Positions 1 to 7,848 are shown, numbered from the stretch's first letter. The stretch: 25,221 nucleotides of DNA from Verrucomicrobiales bacterium (GCA_024233215.1 JACKPW010000042.1:1-25221); one strand, 5' to 3'. Notes: generated from the letters alone by a model not told the origin. Translations and numbers: made by a program.

Positions 1-33
1 AGGGCTGCTCCCGGGCTTTGCGGGGTCTTGGCG

Positions 34-80
34 GAAAGCGGTGAAGGCTTCGCTTTTCACCGCAGTCCAAGACGCTCTGC
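34..80 (-). repeat. Palindromic intergenic repeat, copy 1 (family C)
   Basis: This stretch contains a perfect 8-bp hairpin, GCGGTGAA (38-45) with TTCACCGC (56-63), followed by a conserved tail containing CAGTCCAAG. An inverted copy lies at 16957-17004 and matches over almost the whole length, with one indel and a few substitutions. No gene is visible in 1-231. The 28-nt lead-in before the first ATG of the long frame shows no coding signature. The repeat is therefore intergenic and may act as a 3' end structure for a gene lying to the left of the window. Confidence 0.75.
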
Positions 81-148
81 GAGATCGGAAGCCGGTTTCA
101 CAATCCGTCCGCTGCTGTTCGCCGTTGTGTCCAGGGCTTTCGCCGGGC

Positions 149-178
149 TTGATGCAAACGGGCGCAGAGACGTATGCT
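149..178 (+). promoter_or_regulatory. Candidate sigma-70-type promoter for the Gfo/Idh gene
   Basis: TTGATG (149-154) and TATGCT (173-178) are separated by 18 nt. Transcription would start near 185 and leave a leader of about 47 nt before ATG 232. No clear Shine-Dalgarno sequence precedes that ATG. This is a sequence match only. Confidence 0.4.
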
Positions 179-231
179 CGGGGCGTTCAATCAGCACACA
201 CTTACTTGAAACACATCCCACACCTCCGGTC

Positions 232-1584
232 ATGAGCGAAAACCAGAACAGCCCCTCGGCCCGAACCACCCGTCGCGACTTCTTAAAGACTTCCACCCGC
301 CTCGCCGCCGGCACGGCACTTGCGGGCGCTGTGGCCCGACCCGGGTACGCCGCCGAGGACAACACCCTCAAGATCGCCCTCGTCGGCTGCGGCGGTCGCG
401 GCACCGGCGCCGCCGGACAGGCCCTTTCCACCAAGGGCCCCACCCAGTTGTGGGCGATGGCGGATGTCTTCGAACACCGCCTCAGCGCGAGCCTCGGCCA
501 GTTGCGTCCCGGTCACGGGGAGAAGGCGGACGTCCCGGCGGAACGGCGTTTCATCGGTTTTGACGCCTACAAGAAGGCCATCGATTCCATCGCGCCGGGC
601 GGCGTCGCGTTGTTGACCACCCCGCCGGCCTTTCGCCCGATGATGGTGGAATACGCCATCTCGAAGGGGGTCCACGTGTTCATGGAAAAGTCGTTCGCGG
701 TGGACGGTCCGGGCATCCGACGGATTCTGGCAGCGGGCGAGGCGGCCCAGAAGAAGAACCTCAAGATCGCCGGCGGTTTGATGAGCCGGCATTACGTCCC
801 GCTGGAAGTGGCGGTGGAGAAGATCCACGACGGCATGATCGGCGACGTCATTACCGCCTGGGCGTATCGGATGCACGGACCCGTGGGCTTCAGCCCGAAA
901 CGGGAAGGTGAGTCGGAACTCGCCCATCAGATCGCGAACTACAGCTGCTACACCTGGCTCAACGGCAGCTTCATCGTCGACTGGTTGATCCACAACATCG
1001 ACATCTGCTGCTGGGTCAAGGGCGCGTGGCCGGTAAGCGTCATCGGCATGGGGGGGCGCCAGACGCGCACGCAGCCGGACCAACTATTCGACCAGTACTT
1101 CGCGGAATACACCTTCCCCGACGGGACGCGCCTGGCCGCCCAGGGCCGGCACATCAACAACTGCTGGGGCTTCTTCGGCGACAAGATCCAGGGCGCCACC
1201 GGTTCGGCCATCCTCGGCGAAGGCCAGCCAAAACCCTTCATCTACAAGGGCCACATCCCGACGCCGGAGAACGTCATCTGGCGTTACCGCGGCCCCGAGC
1301 ACGATCATTACCAGTACGAGCACGACCTGCTCTTCGACGCGATCCGAAACGACAAGCCCTACAACGAGGCCGAACGCTGCGCCCAGGGCTGTCTGACGGC
1401 GATCATGGGCCGGATGGCCTGCGAGTCGGGCAAGGAAGTCACCCGGGAAGCCGCGTTGAATTCAACGCTGGTGCTGGCGCCCGGCTTGGAGCAACTCCGG
1501 AGCTTCGAGGATCCCGCCCCCGTCATGCCGGATGCGCAGGGCAGCTACCCGATCGCCATGCCGGGAACGACCGTGGCGTTCTAG
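232..1584 (+). CDS. Tat-exported Gfo/Idh/MocA family oxidoreductase
   Basis: This encodes a 450-residue NAD(P)-dependent oxidoreductase of the Gfo/Idh/MocA family, which usually acts on sugars, inositols or their derivatives. The start at 232 puts a twin-arginine signal at the N-terminus (R14-R15-D-F-L-K, then an Ala-rich stretch ending near AYA/AA 40-42). This implies export of a folded, cofactor-loaded enzyme. The open frame continues upstream to 28 but that part looks non-coding. The Rossmann motif G-C-G-G-R-G is at 52-57. The family Glu-Lys pair is E152-K153, followed by Ser where Pro is usual. The catalytic H-x-x-D is H254/D257 in HNIDICCW. Tat-exported members are common in Verrucomicrobiota and Planctomycetota. 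The substrate cannot be read from sequence. It stands alone, with repeat DNA on both sides. Confidence 0.93.
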   Translation: MSENQNSPSARTTRRDFLKTSTRLAAGTALAGAVARPGYAAEDNTLKIALVGCGGRGTGAAGQALSTKGPTQLWAMADVFEHRLSASLGQLRPGHGEKADVPAERRFIGFDAYKKAIDSIAPGGVALLTTPPAFRPMMVEYAISKGVHVFMEKSFAVDGPGIRRILAAGEAAQKKNLKIAGGLMSRHYVPLEVAVEKIHDGMIGDVITAWAYRMHGPVGFSPKREGESELAHQIANYSCYTWLNGSFIVDWLIHNIDICCWVKGAWPVSVIGMGGRQTRTQPDQLFDQYFAEYTFPDGTRLAAQGRHINNCWGFFGDKIQGATGSAILGEGQPKPFIYKGHIPTPENVIWRYRGPEHDHYQYEHDLLFDAIRNDKPYNEAERCAQGCLTAIMGRMACESGKEVTREAALNSTLVLAPGLEQLRSFEDPAPVMPDAQGSYPIAMPGTTVAF

Positions 1585-1604
1585 TCGTAACGCTGCAGCA
1601 GAAC

Positions 1605-1744
1605 TGGGGAGCGCGGCCGGCCCGGCTGCTCCAGTCGGCGGCCCGCCGACTGGTTCCCAGTGGAGTATGCCTTCCCCGAACCTTGACCGCGGTGACTTTG
1701 GAGGTGCCCGGCGGGCCGCCGGGCACAGCACGCGGGCCGCGTGC
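1605..1744 (+). repeat. Hairpin cluster; interspersed repeat family A, copy 1
   Basis: Positions 1605-1642 are identical over 38 nt to 19193-19230, and similarity continues to about 1657. The copy folds into two adjacent hairpins: GGAGC/GCTCC enclosing GCCGG/CCGGC (1608-1632), and CAGTCGGCGG/CCGCCGACTG (1632-1652). In the second copy the latter stem keeps pairing through a G-U change. Two further hairpins follow here only: GTGCCCGGCG/CGCCGGGCAC (1704-1726) and GCACGC/GCGTGC (1728-1744). They lie downstream of the 1584 stop and may help end transcription or protect the mRNA 3' end. Confidence 0.8.
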
Positions 1745-1825
1745 GGTCCCCAGTTGGGCTGCATCGTGATGGTGTTGCGGAGGGCGGGAACCATGAACCG
1801 GGAAGCACTTTGAAGCAAGCGGGTA

Positions 1826-2203
1826 ATGGCCGGTGAAACGTCAACGACGGACCCCAAGCTCGTAAGGCTGCTGGCAGCCGTGATCGCGTCAGCGATGTCG
1901 GTGGTGTTCGTTGTGGCTTACAGCCATGTTTCTCGCTCGCGATTCGAATATCAAAGCGAAGGGGCACAGCTCATGCACGTCAACAAGCTCATGTGCGCTC
2001 ACGGCGGCTGGCTCTGGCTGCTTCCGTCTGTGGCGGTCCTGGCTGGGCTCATCCTGACCCGGCGTCGCCCTCCATCTGCCGCCTCTTTCGAAGCACTGCT
2101 CGCGATCGTATGGCTGGTATCGCTCGGACTCGTTGGATTCTGCCTCGTGAGTTGGCAACTCCAGGACGTGCCCATCTTCCATCTACACGAAGCCGCGATC
2201 TGA
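1826..2203 (+). CDS. Small hypothetical membrane protein
   Basis: This encodes 125 residues with three hydrophobic segments at about 12-31, 58-77 and 88-108, which suit an integral inner-membrane protein. A basic, proline-containing loop (TRRRPP) follows the second segment, and the C-terminus is HLHEAAI. No enzyme motif or recognised family is seen. The start at 1826 gives a short polar lead followed directly by a membrane span. No convincing Shine-Dalgarno is present. The gene ends two nucleotides before a REPIN-like element and converges on etfA. It could be real or a fortuitous GC-rich frame, but the clean hydropathy pattern favours a gene. Confidence 0.5.
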   Translation: MAGETSTTDPKLVRLLAAVIASAMSVVFVVAYSHVSRSRFEYQSEGAQLMHVNKLMCAHGGWLWLLPSVAVLAGLILTRRRPPSAASFEALLAIVWLVSLGLVGFCLVSWQLQDVPIFHLHEAAI

Positions 2204-2205
2204 GG

Positions 2206-2335
2206 CGTAGCGGCGAACTGGTGTTCGCCGGGGGCACCCTCTCGATCCAACTTGGCCGATATCCACCGGCAGGATCGAGGGCAGACCGCAAAGCGCTCAA
2301 CGGCCAGCTTCGGCGGATGCCAATCCGCCGCTACG
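2206..2335. repeat. REPIN-like paired palindromic element 1
   Basis: Two REP-like hairpins face each other at the ends of a 130-bp element. The left one is CGTAG plus CGGCGAA/TTCGCCG (2211-2230). The right one is CGGCGGAT/ATCCGCCG (2311-2330) followed by CTACG. The outer 10 nt, CGTAGCGGCG, are perfect inverted termini. The element fills the junction between two convergent genes and supplies the TAG stop of the minus-strand gene at 2331-2333. A related pair is at 7849-7926. No transposase is in the window, so mobilisation would have to be in trans. Confidence 0.75.
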
Positions 2336-3362
2336 AGGCCAGCAGCTCGTTCACCTTCTTCATCACGGCGAACGCGTCGGCCACGTAGAGGACATCCGCC
2401 TTGCCGCGCGCCCAACCACACGTGCCGTCGGTGTTGATCACGCGACGTTCGTTGACAAAGCGCCAGCCCACCGTGTGCGGTTCCTCCCCGTGACAACAGG
2501 TCGCCAGCCCCTTCGGATGGCGCGGCGTCGCGCCGGTCTGGCCGATCTGGTTCAAGTGTGTTAGGAACGAGAGCACCGCCTGCCCTTCCCCGCCCAAGTC
2601 CACCAGCGACTTGCTGCTGCCCAGCGACGCGCGCGTGGCATTAAGGAAGTTGAGAATCAGCTTCTCGGCATCTGGAACATGTGTCTGGCCGTCGGCCTGT
2701 TTCTTGGTCCAGCCCGCGCCGGTCACAAACAGCAGATCGGCATCTGGACGGATGGTCTGGGCATCGGCAGCGGGTGCCTTGATGCCGGTAACCTGCGTGC
2801 GCGGGGCGGCCAGGTCGGCGGGCGAGGAAACCGCTTCTGCCGCCCCGGTGCCGGGTTCCCCACTCCAAGCGGCGTAACAGCCAGGGTCGATGAGCAGAAT
2901 CCACGGACGCTGGGCACGCTTGAGCCGGCCCCGAAGACGCTGGCGATAGAACCAACGGGTCACCTCGATGGTGCCATCCGAAACGCCCAACTGGCTGACG
3001 TGCGTATCCACCGCTCCGCCCAGGCGATGGGACACGCCGGGCAACACCCGGTTGAACCGGGACGTCGCCGGAGCGATGACGGCAGTGGCTTGAGCCGCCT
3101 GGCAAATCGCGGTCGCGGCCGCGGCATCGGTGGCATAACGCGGTTGCGCCAACTGCTCATCGGTCACTGCCAGAATCCGGGAGGCCCCGACACCCGCAAG
3201 TTGACCGACCGCAGCCTCGGTCTGCGAACCGAGGAGACCCGCCACGAGCGAACTGCCGCCCAAGGCCTCAGTCAGTTGTTTGGCCGCGGTCAGGGATTCC
3301 AGCGCGGCGCGCCCCAGGGAGCCGTCGGCTTCGGTATGCGTGAGGAAGAGAATCGTTTCCAT
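2331..3362 (-). CDS. etfA: Electron transfer flavoprotein, alpha subunit (divergent)
   Basis: This encodes a 343-residue EtfA-like protein. In the ETF heterodimer the alpha subunit binds the FAD that passes electrons from acyl-CoA or other dehydrogenases to the quinone pool. The N-terminal Rossmann-like half (METILFLTH start) includes APATSRFNRVLPGVSHRLGG, the ETF-alpha pattern. The C-terminal FAD domain keeps Q275-T-G277. However, the stretch where most EtfA proteins have G-I-S-G-A-I-Q-H reads A-T-C-C-H-G-E-E (C289, C290, H291), so flavin contacts should differ. Start ATG 3362 leaves 17 nt after the etfB stop; an upstream in-frame ATG at 3395 would overlap etfB. The TAG stop lies inside a REPIN-like repeat. 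ETF identity is fairly firm, while the redox partner is unknown. Confidence 0.85.
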   Translation of the reverse strand: METILFLTHTEADGSLGRAALESLTAAKQLTEALGGSSLVAGLLGSQTEAAVGQLAGVGASRILAVTDEQLAQPRYATDAAAATAICQAAQATAVIAPATSRFNRVLPGVSHRLGGAVDTHVSQLGVSDGTIEVTRWFYRQRLRGRLKRAQRPWILLIDPGCYAAWSGEPGTGAAEAVSSPADLAAPRTQVTGIKAPAADAQTIRPDADLLFVTGAGWTKKQADGQTHVPDAEKLILNFLNATRASLGSSKSLVDLGGEGQAVLSFLTHLNQIGQTGATPRHPKGLATCCHGEEPHTVGWRFVNERRVINTDGTCGWARGKADVLYVADAFAVMKKVNELLAS

Positions 3363-3379
3363 GGCTGGGGGAAAGGGAG

Positions 3380-4189
3380 TTACTGCTTGATCCACTCGAC
3401 GATTTCTCGGGCGATTTCGTCGGCCGGAAGGTCTTTGACGATGCGGGTTTCACGCACCTGACTGGGCAGGGAGACCTCCGCGAACGTGAGTCCCTCCCCC
3501 TTGAGCGCGGCGGCTTGGGCCCGCTGCAGGGCGGGCATGACCTGGCGCATGTTCATCATGCCCACCTGCGGGTTGTTCTTTGGCTCCGGCAGATGGCCCG
3601 TCGCCCAGCCCAGGACCGCGGGAGGAGCATCGCAAAGGCTGACTTGGTGCCGCCCCCCCTCGATCCGTTCCAGGATTTCGAGCCTACCATCCGGTTGGAC
3701 CTTGAGTTGGTCGACGCCCTGAAACTGGTCGGTGATGCCGAGCTGTTCGCCCACGAGCTGGAGGGTAACCCCGGCCCCGCGCGAGGCGGATTCCCAACCG
3801 CCGAAAAGGAGCAGGCGGGAAGAGTCGAGTCCGCTGATACCCTGGATGGCACCGGCGAGAGCGGTGGCGGTTTCCGAAGCGTCGGTGAAACCTCCGGCGG
3901 GGCCATCGAGAGCCACCAACTCGAACGGCACCTTCTGGCCAATGGTCATCATGACCTGCTGGAGCTTGGCTTTCGGTCCGAGGGCGACCAGCCAGACCTT
4001 GGACCCGGCCACCTGGCGGGCGAGGTTTGCCGCCTCGAAGAGGGCGTGTCCGGCCCAGGGATCCAACACGGCCGGAAGCATCATCTCGTTCTTCAAAGCC
4101 GGTCCGGCGGGGGTGACGGCGGGTTCGAGCGTCTGCCACGGGTCCGGCACGATGCTGCCGCACACGACGATTTGATATCCGGAACTCAT
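3380..4189 (-). CDS. etfB: Electron transfer flavoprotein, beta subunit
   Basis: This encodes 269 residues, a normal EtfB length. The opening YQIVVCGSIVPDP matches the ETF-beta start, and NEMMLPAVLDPWAGHALFEA corresponds to the conserved N-x-x-D-x-x-A-L/E-A region. An alpha/beta sandwich follows. The C-terminal arm, VRETRIVKDLPADEIAREIVEWIKQ, is typical of the helix that docks on the alpha subunit. The gene directly precedes etfA, and the two almost certainly form one transcript and one heterodimer. No dehydrogenase or ETF:quinone oxidoreductase lies beside them, so partners must be encoded elsewhere. A plausible ribosome site is at 4202-4208. Confidence 0.87.
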   Translation of the reverse strand: MSSGYQIVVCGSIVPDPWQTLEPAVTPAGPALKNEMMLPAVLDPWAGHALFEAANLARQVAGSKVWLVALGPKAKLQQVMMTIGQKVPFELVALDGPAGGFTDASETATALAGAIQGISGLDSSRLLLFGGWESASRGAGVTLQLVGEQLGITDQFQGVDQLKVQPDGRLEILERIEGGRHQVSLCDAPPAVLGWATGHLPEPKNNPQVGMMNMRQVMPALQRAQAAALKGEGLTFAEVSLPSQVRETRIVKDLPADEIAREIVEWIKQ

Positions 4190-4201
4190 AAGTCGAACAG
4201 G

Positions 4202-4208
4202 TTTCCTT
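4202..4208 (-). promoter_or_regulatory. Ribosome binding site of etfB
   Basis: On the minus strand this reads AAGGAAA, 12 nt upstream of ATG 4189. The spacing is long but usable. It supports the chosen start and contrasts with the plus-strand genes that lack such a site. The remaining intergenic DNA (4209-4328) shows no further gene. Confidence 0.5.
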
Positions 4209-4328
4209 ACGCCTCAAAAGCGCCCGTGGTTAAAGCATAGAGGGAGCCCGGGCACCAAGCGAAATCGGGAGATTACGATAACGTTGGGCGAGATCGACGA
4301 AGAAAGCCGGAAGGAAGAGGTGCCGGAC

Positions 4329-4934
4329 CTACTCCGAGCCGGCATCGGACGGCGCCTGCGGGGCCTTTTCCGGAGGTGGGATCGCCGGCCCGCCCTCGTC
4401 CGGAGGCGGCATCATCCCCGGCTCCCCGCCACGCCAGCCGGGTCCGCCGCGACCGCCTCCCTCAGGAGGAGGCTCGCCTGCCTCGCCTCGATCCCGGGAC
4501 CGGAACGAACCGCCGCCGCCCGCGCCTCCACCCCCGCGACGGCCGCCCATGCCGTGGCGCTTGAACATTTCGTCCATTTTCACGCGCTGTTCCTCGGTAA
4601 GCACGGCCCGGATGGCCTCGCGGGAACGGGTCATTTCCTCCTGCGCCTTGGGGCCGATGGGTTCCCAGAGCTGGCGCATCCGCTCCTGGCTTTCCTTCAT
4701 CAACCGGTCGATTTCTGAGGCCTGCTCCGGGGTCAGATCCAGATCCTGGGTCATCCGCTCGATGAAACTCATACGCTGGCCGGTCCAAGGCGCGGGCGGA
4801 CCGCCGGGAAACGGGCGCGGCGGGGATTCCGCACTCTTGGTGGCGCGGCTCTGGAGCAGGCGCTGCCCCATGACGCCGGAGAGGACTCCGGCGAGAAACA
4901 GGACCAATGCCGCGCCAATCGCCTGCCAGCGCAT
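4329..4934 (-). CDS. Periplasmic LTxxQ (ZraP/CpxP/CnrX-like) protein with Gly/Pro-rich tail
   Basis: This encodes 201 residues. A membrane anchor or uncleaved signal spans about 5-23. A helical core follows with two LTxxQ-type motifs, LTPEQ at 67-71 and LTEEQ at 112-116. This pattern marks the Spy/CpxP/ZraP/CnrX group of periplasmic stress or metal sensors. From about residue 129 the protein becomes a Gly-, Arg- and Pro-rich tail, probably disordered. ATG 4934 overlaps the stop of the upstream gene (TGATG), which indicates translational coupling. With an ECF sigma factor two genes upstream, the likely role is a periplasmic input or target of that sigma circuit, as in CnrYXH. That role is inferred from order, not shown. 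Confidence 0.75.
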   Translation of the reverse strand: MRWQAIGAALVLFLAGVLSGVMGQRLLQSRATKSAESPPRPFPGGPPAPWTGQRMSFIERMTQDLDLTPEQASEIDRLMKESQERMRQLWEPIGPKAQEEMTRSREAIRAVLTEEQRVKMDEMFKRHGMGGRRGGGGAGGGGSFRSRDRGEAGEPPPEGGGRGGPGWRGGEPGMMPPPDEGGPAIPPPEKAPQAPSDAGSE

Positions 4935-5242
4935 CACCAGCTTCCTTCGGGATAATCCATGGCCGCATAGACCACGGTCTCGAACTGTACATCGAGCGGG
5001 GTCTGGGCCTTTTGCCCGGTGGCGGGCAGGGACACGGCCAGCGCGCTCAACACGACGGTGAGAGCGACGCACGGCACGGCGGCCTGCCAGAGCAACCGGG
5101 ACCAACCGGCCCATCGATCGACCGGCCGGAGATCCCGAATCCGGGCCATGATGCCCTTCTCGAAGGCATAGGGTACCCGGTCGTCCGCCGGCACAGTCCG
5201 GGCGGCTGCCAGGAGTTTCTGTTCCAGTTTGGCGGTTTTCAT
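4934..5242 (-). CDS. Single-pass membrane protein, candidate anti-sigma factor
   Basis: This encodes 102 residues. A cytoplasmic, basic N-terminal region of about 47 residues is followed by one hydrophobic span at about 48-72 and a short external tail ending DYPEGSW. No zinc-binding HxxxCxxC motif is visible, so it is not a canonical ZAS anti-sigma protein. It starts 39 nt after the sigma gene ends, and a small hairpin (CGGGCC/GGCCCG, 5262-5280) lies in that gap. Its stop overlaps the next start. Position and topology fit a CnrY-like membrane anti-sigma factor. The sequence itself does not match a family I can name. Confidence 0.65.
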   Translation of the reverse strand: MKTAKLEQKLLAAARTVPADDRVPYAFEKGIMARIRDLRPVDRWAGWSRLLWQAAVPCVALTVVLSALAVSLPATGQKAQTPLDVQFETVVYAAMDYPEGSW

Positions 5243-5281
5243 GACGCCTGATTTCAGCAGACGGGCCTTGTTATGGCCCGG

Positions 5282-5860
5282 TTACAGATACTTGTCACGC
5301 GCAAGTCGCTCCACGCACTTCCGCATTTCGGCCCGGGCCCGAAAGGCCCGCACCTTGACCAGGGTGGGAGACCATCCCGTGATCTCGGCAATCTCCTTCA
5401 CACTGCGTCGCTCAATCTCGAGCAGGGTAATGACCAACCGGGCTGGGGGCGGCAGCATTTCCAGCAACCGCTGAACCAGCGCCCGGGCGGCGTCGGTGTC
5501 CTCCGAGGTGTCCTCCGGCGCCGCCAGCGTACGGTCGAGCCAGTCGTTTTCATCGTCCGTCAGTTCGGTAAAGGTCGATTCCGGGCGGCGTTGGTGCCGG
5601 CGCAGATGGTCGTAGCAGGTGTGCACCGCCAACCGCATCAGCCAGTGCTCAAACGGCGCGTCCCCCCGGAAGCTGTCCAACTTCTGGTACGCCTTGATGA
5701 ACACGTCCTGCACAATGTCCGCGACCTCGTCCTCGCGCCGGGCATACCGGCGCGCCGTGGCAAAGACGCGGGGCTGGTACTTCAGCACCAGCGGCTCGAA
5801 GCTCGCCGGGTCGCCCTGGCGAACCTTCGCGATGTACTCCGCATCTGTGTCGCGTTCCAC
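5282..5860 (-). CDS. RNA polymerase sigma factor, ECF (sigma-70/RpoE-like) subfamily
   Basis: This encodes 192 residues from GTG 5860, chosen because the ECF domain begins right after it and GGCAGG lies about 12 nt upstream. The frame extends to 6064 but that part looks non-coding and contains the terminator of the preceding gene. Region 2 spans about 21-89 (DEVADIVQDVFIKAYQKL core, then FEHWLMRLAVHTCYDHLRR). Region 4 spans about 127-185, with the helix-turn-helix SVKEIAEITGWSPTLVKVR. It heads a three-gene minus-strand set with a one-TM protein and an LTxxQ periplasmic protein, the usual make-up of an envelope-stress or metal-response circuit. It is probably autoregulated and held at the membrane by the next gene product. 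Confidence 0.9.
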   Translation of the reverse strand: MERDTDAEYIAKVRQGDPASFEPLVLKYQPRVFATARRYARREDEVADIVQDVFIKAYQKLDSFRGDAPFEHWLMRLAVHTCYDHLRRHQRRPESTFTELTDDENDWLDRTLAAPEDTSEDTDAARALVQRLLEMLPPPARLVITLLEIERRSVKEIAEITGWSPTLVKVRAFRARAEMRKCVERLARDKYL

Positions 5861-5904
5861 TGCCGACAACCTGCCACGCCCCGGCCGGACGTTGAAGGCG
5901 AAAA

Positions 5905-5932
5905 GGGGGAAGGCCGACTCCGGCCTTCCCCC
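5905..5932 (-). terminator. Rho-independent terminator of the NCS1 permease gene
   Basis: This is a perfect 12-bp stem, GGGGGAAGGCCG (5905-5916) with CGGCCTTCCCCC (5921-5932), and a 4-nt loop. Read on the minus strand it is followed at once by TTTT (5904-5901). It lies about 157 nt past the permease stop and about 45 nt before the sigma factor start, so it separates the two transcription units. Confidence 0.88.
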
Positions 5933-6088
5933 ACAAGCGTACCCTCTGAGACAACCTGCCGTCGCCAAGCCGGGGCGGACGGCGTCCAACACACAAAACC
6001 CGAAGGAACCCGGCGCGGACCCGCAGGCACCCGCCCGCGGACACCCGCACCCATTCCGAGGCAAGAGACGCGCCGCTCCTCGGGCCGG

Positions 6089-7678
6089 TTACACCTTCCG
6101 TTCCATCCAGAGGGGCGTGGCGATGAACCAGACGACGGTCGCCACCATCATCAGCGCCTTGACCCGTTCCAGGCTGGTGTTCCCGCTGAGGAACATGAGT
6201 CCCGGGACGACCACAACCGCCAGGGCCACCCACGACGCCACCTGGGCGCCGAGCCGGAACCCGGCCTGTTGGTGGATGCCCTTCTGGACAATGGCGCTGA
6301 TGCCGATGAACAACCCCGCCGCCACGAACCATCCCGGCAACGAAACAAAGTAAATCTGGAAATACGGCTTCCCGGAGGTCACCAGCGAGAGGCAGATCAC
6401 CAGGGTGGCAATCCACGCCGCGCCCGCCGCCCAGTTGAACCGGATGCCCGTGCGCTCGGCGTAATTGTCCTGCAGACCCAACCGCTTCATCAGCCAGAAA
6501 TCCACGAAGATCACCGCGCCCATCGGCATCAGCACCAGGCCATAGAGCGCCACGAAATCCAGGAGCTTCATCGCAATCGCCGGGAACATGCCGGCCATCG
6601 TGGCAATCGCGCCGGTGATCAACGTGACCTTGAACCGCGACGACCTGGGCGACAACGCCTGGAAGGCCAGGCCCGCGCGGTAAATGGTCGGGTTGGCGGT
6701 GGTCCAGCCGGCGATGATCACGCACAGCAACCCCGCGATGCCACACGCCCCGTACGCCAGGGGCCCGGGCAACACGGCGTCGTTGGTGGGATCATTCCGC
6801 AACTGCACCGCGTAGAGGATGGAGGCCGACACCCACGCCATGAAGTGCCCGACATACATGCCCGAGGCGGTGGCGTAGGCCTGCCAGGGCTTCTTCGCAA
6901 ATCGGAACACGCTCAGGTCCGACATCCCAATGTGCATGGCCAGGTTGCAGAACCAGGCAAAGAACATCACGTGCCAGAAGGTAAACTTCACCTTGCCCGC
7001 CATCGGTGGTCCGCCCGTCCAGATGACCTCCTTCGCCTTGGGCCAGAAGTCGGCCAGCGATTCCACCCCGATCTGCCGGAGTCCCACAATGCCAAACGCC
7101 AGAAACACCAGCACCATCCACGGCGCCGCGAGGTTCGCGATTCGCGCCACAAACGAGTATCCGTAGGCCGCCACCACCGAGATCAGTCCGCCCACCACCA
7201 GCACCGCCAGAACCCAGCCGATGCTGTTCGGGTAGATGTCGTCGAGCTGCGGCATCGGAAAATCGAACCACACCCCGATGGCCGTCGCGGACACCGTCAC
7301 CATCGCGCCGGCGAGAAAGCAGAACATCACGCCGTTGGCCAGGTTGTAGGCCGTGACAAGCTGCCGGCCGCAGATCTTTTCCAACTGACAATAGAGGGTC
7401 AGCCGGACGCGGGTGGCGATGGGCGCCGTCAAGTAACGCCAGCTCAGGACGGCCAGGAGGTTGCCGACGATCAACCCCACGATCAAATCGAACGCCGAGA
7501 CGCCGCAGGTAACGAAGAGCGGGCCGATCATCAGTTCGGTGCCCGCGCAATGCTCGCCGGCGTACTGGCCGATGAAACTCTTGAAACCGAGCTGCGCCTT
7601 CTCCGGCACGGGCTCGCGTTCATACTCATTCACCGGCTCGTGCGCCGGCGCCGTCTGCAGGGTCGGGTCGTCTGCCAT
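6089..7678 (-). CDS. NCS1-type nucleobase:cation symporter (cytosine/purine permease-like)
   Basis: This encodes 529 residues with about 12 transmembrane segments, the normal length and topology of the NCS1 family. These inner-membrane secondary transporters take up cytosine, purines, hydantoins or thiamine with H+ or Na+. Family signatures include the early GTELMIGPLFV, NLANGVMFCFLAGAMVTVSA and GWTTANPTIYRAGLAFQ, the last matching the conserved NPxxxY-like mid-protein segment. ATG 7678 is preferred over upstream starts because MADDPT opens the cytoplasmic tail seen in the family and the extension is Arg/Pro-rich junk. It is a single-gene unit with its own terminator at 5905-5932. Neighbouring genes give no hint of substrate, since no deaminase or nucleosidase is present. 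Confidence 0.88.
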   Translation of the reverse strand: MADDPTLQTAPAHEPVNEYEREPVPEKAQLGFKSFIGQYAGEHCAGTELMIGPLFVTCGVSAFDLIVGLIVGNLLAVLSWRYLTAPIATRVRLTLYCQLEKICGRQLVTAYNLANGVMFCFLAGAMVTVSATAIGVWFDFPMPQLDDIYPNSIGWVLAVLVVGGLISVVAAYGYSFVARIANLAAPWMVLVFLAFGIVGLRQIGVESLADFWPKAKEVIWTGGPPMAGKVKFTFWHVMFFAWFCNLAMHIGMSDLSVFRFAKKPWQAYATASGMYVGHFMAWVSASILYAVQLRNDPTNDAVLPGPLAYGACGIAGLLCVIIAGWTTANPTIYRAGLAFQALSPRSSRFKVTLITGAIATMAGMFPAIAMKLLDFVALYGLVLMPMGAVIFVDFWLMKRLGLQDNYAERTGIRFNWAAGAAWIATLVICLSLVTSGKPYFQIYFVSLPGWFVAAGLFIGISAIVQKGIHQQAGFRLGAQVASWVALAVVVVPGLMFLSGNTSLERVKALMMVATVVWFIATPLWMERKV

Positions 7679-7752
7679 GATGCCTCGCAATCCAGGCCAT
7701 CCGCAATGGGTTGGTGGGACCGAATCTCGCGGAGAGGCTTCAAGCCGCGCAA

Positions 7753-7778
7753 GCAAATAAGCCGGGCAAATAAGCCGG
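7753..7778. repeat. Two tandem copies of a 13-bp unit
   Basis: GCAAATAAGCCGG occurs twice back to back, 75-100 nt upstream of the permease start. It is a perfect direct duplication in otherwise unstructured leader DNA and may be slippage or a doubled protein site. Confidence 0.6.
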
Positions 7779-7848
7779 CAGAACCGGACCAATGATCCAC
7801 CATGCCTCGGAGCCGAACGGCCTGGTCCGCGGCGCACGCCCTGCCCCT

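Noticed and set aside
28..231. N-terminal extension of the Gfo/Idh frame from ATG 28
   Set aside because: It contains a dispersed repeat and a promoter candidate and would bury the twin-arginine signal about 80 residues into the protein.
5861..6064. N-terminal extension of the ECF sigma factor frame
   Set aside because: It overlaps the intrinsic terminator at 5905-5932 and carries no sigma-family sequence.
5273..7795. 840-codon plus-strand frame spanning the sigma factor and the permease
   Set aside because: Its translation is low-complexity Arg/His/Pro, and it crosses two well-supported minus-strand genes and a terminator.
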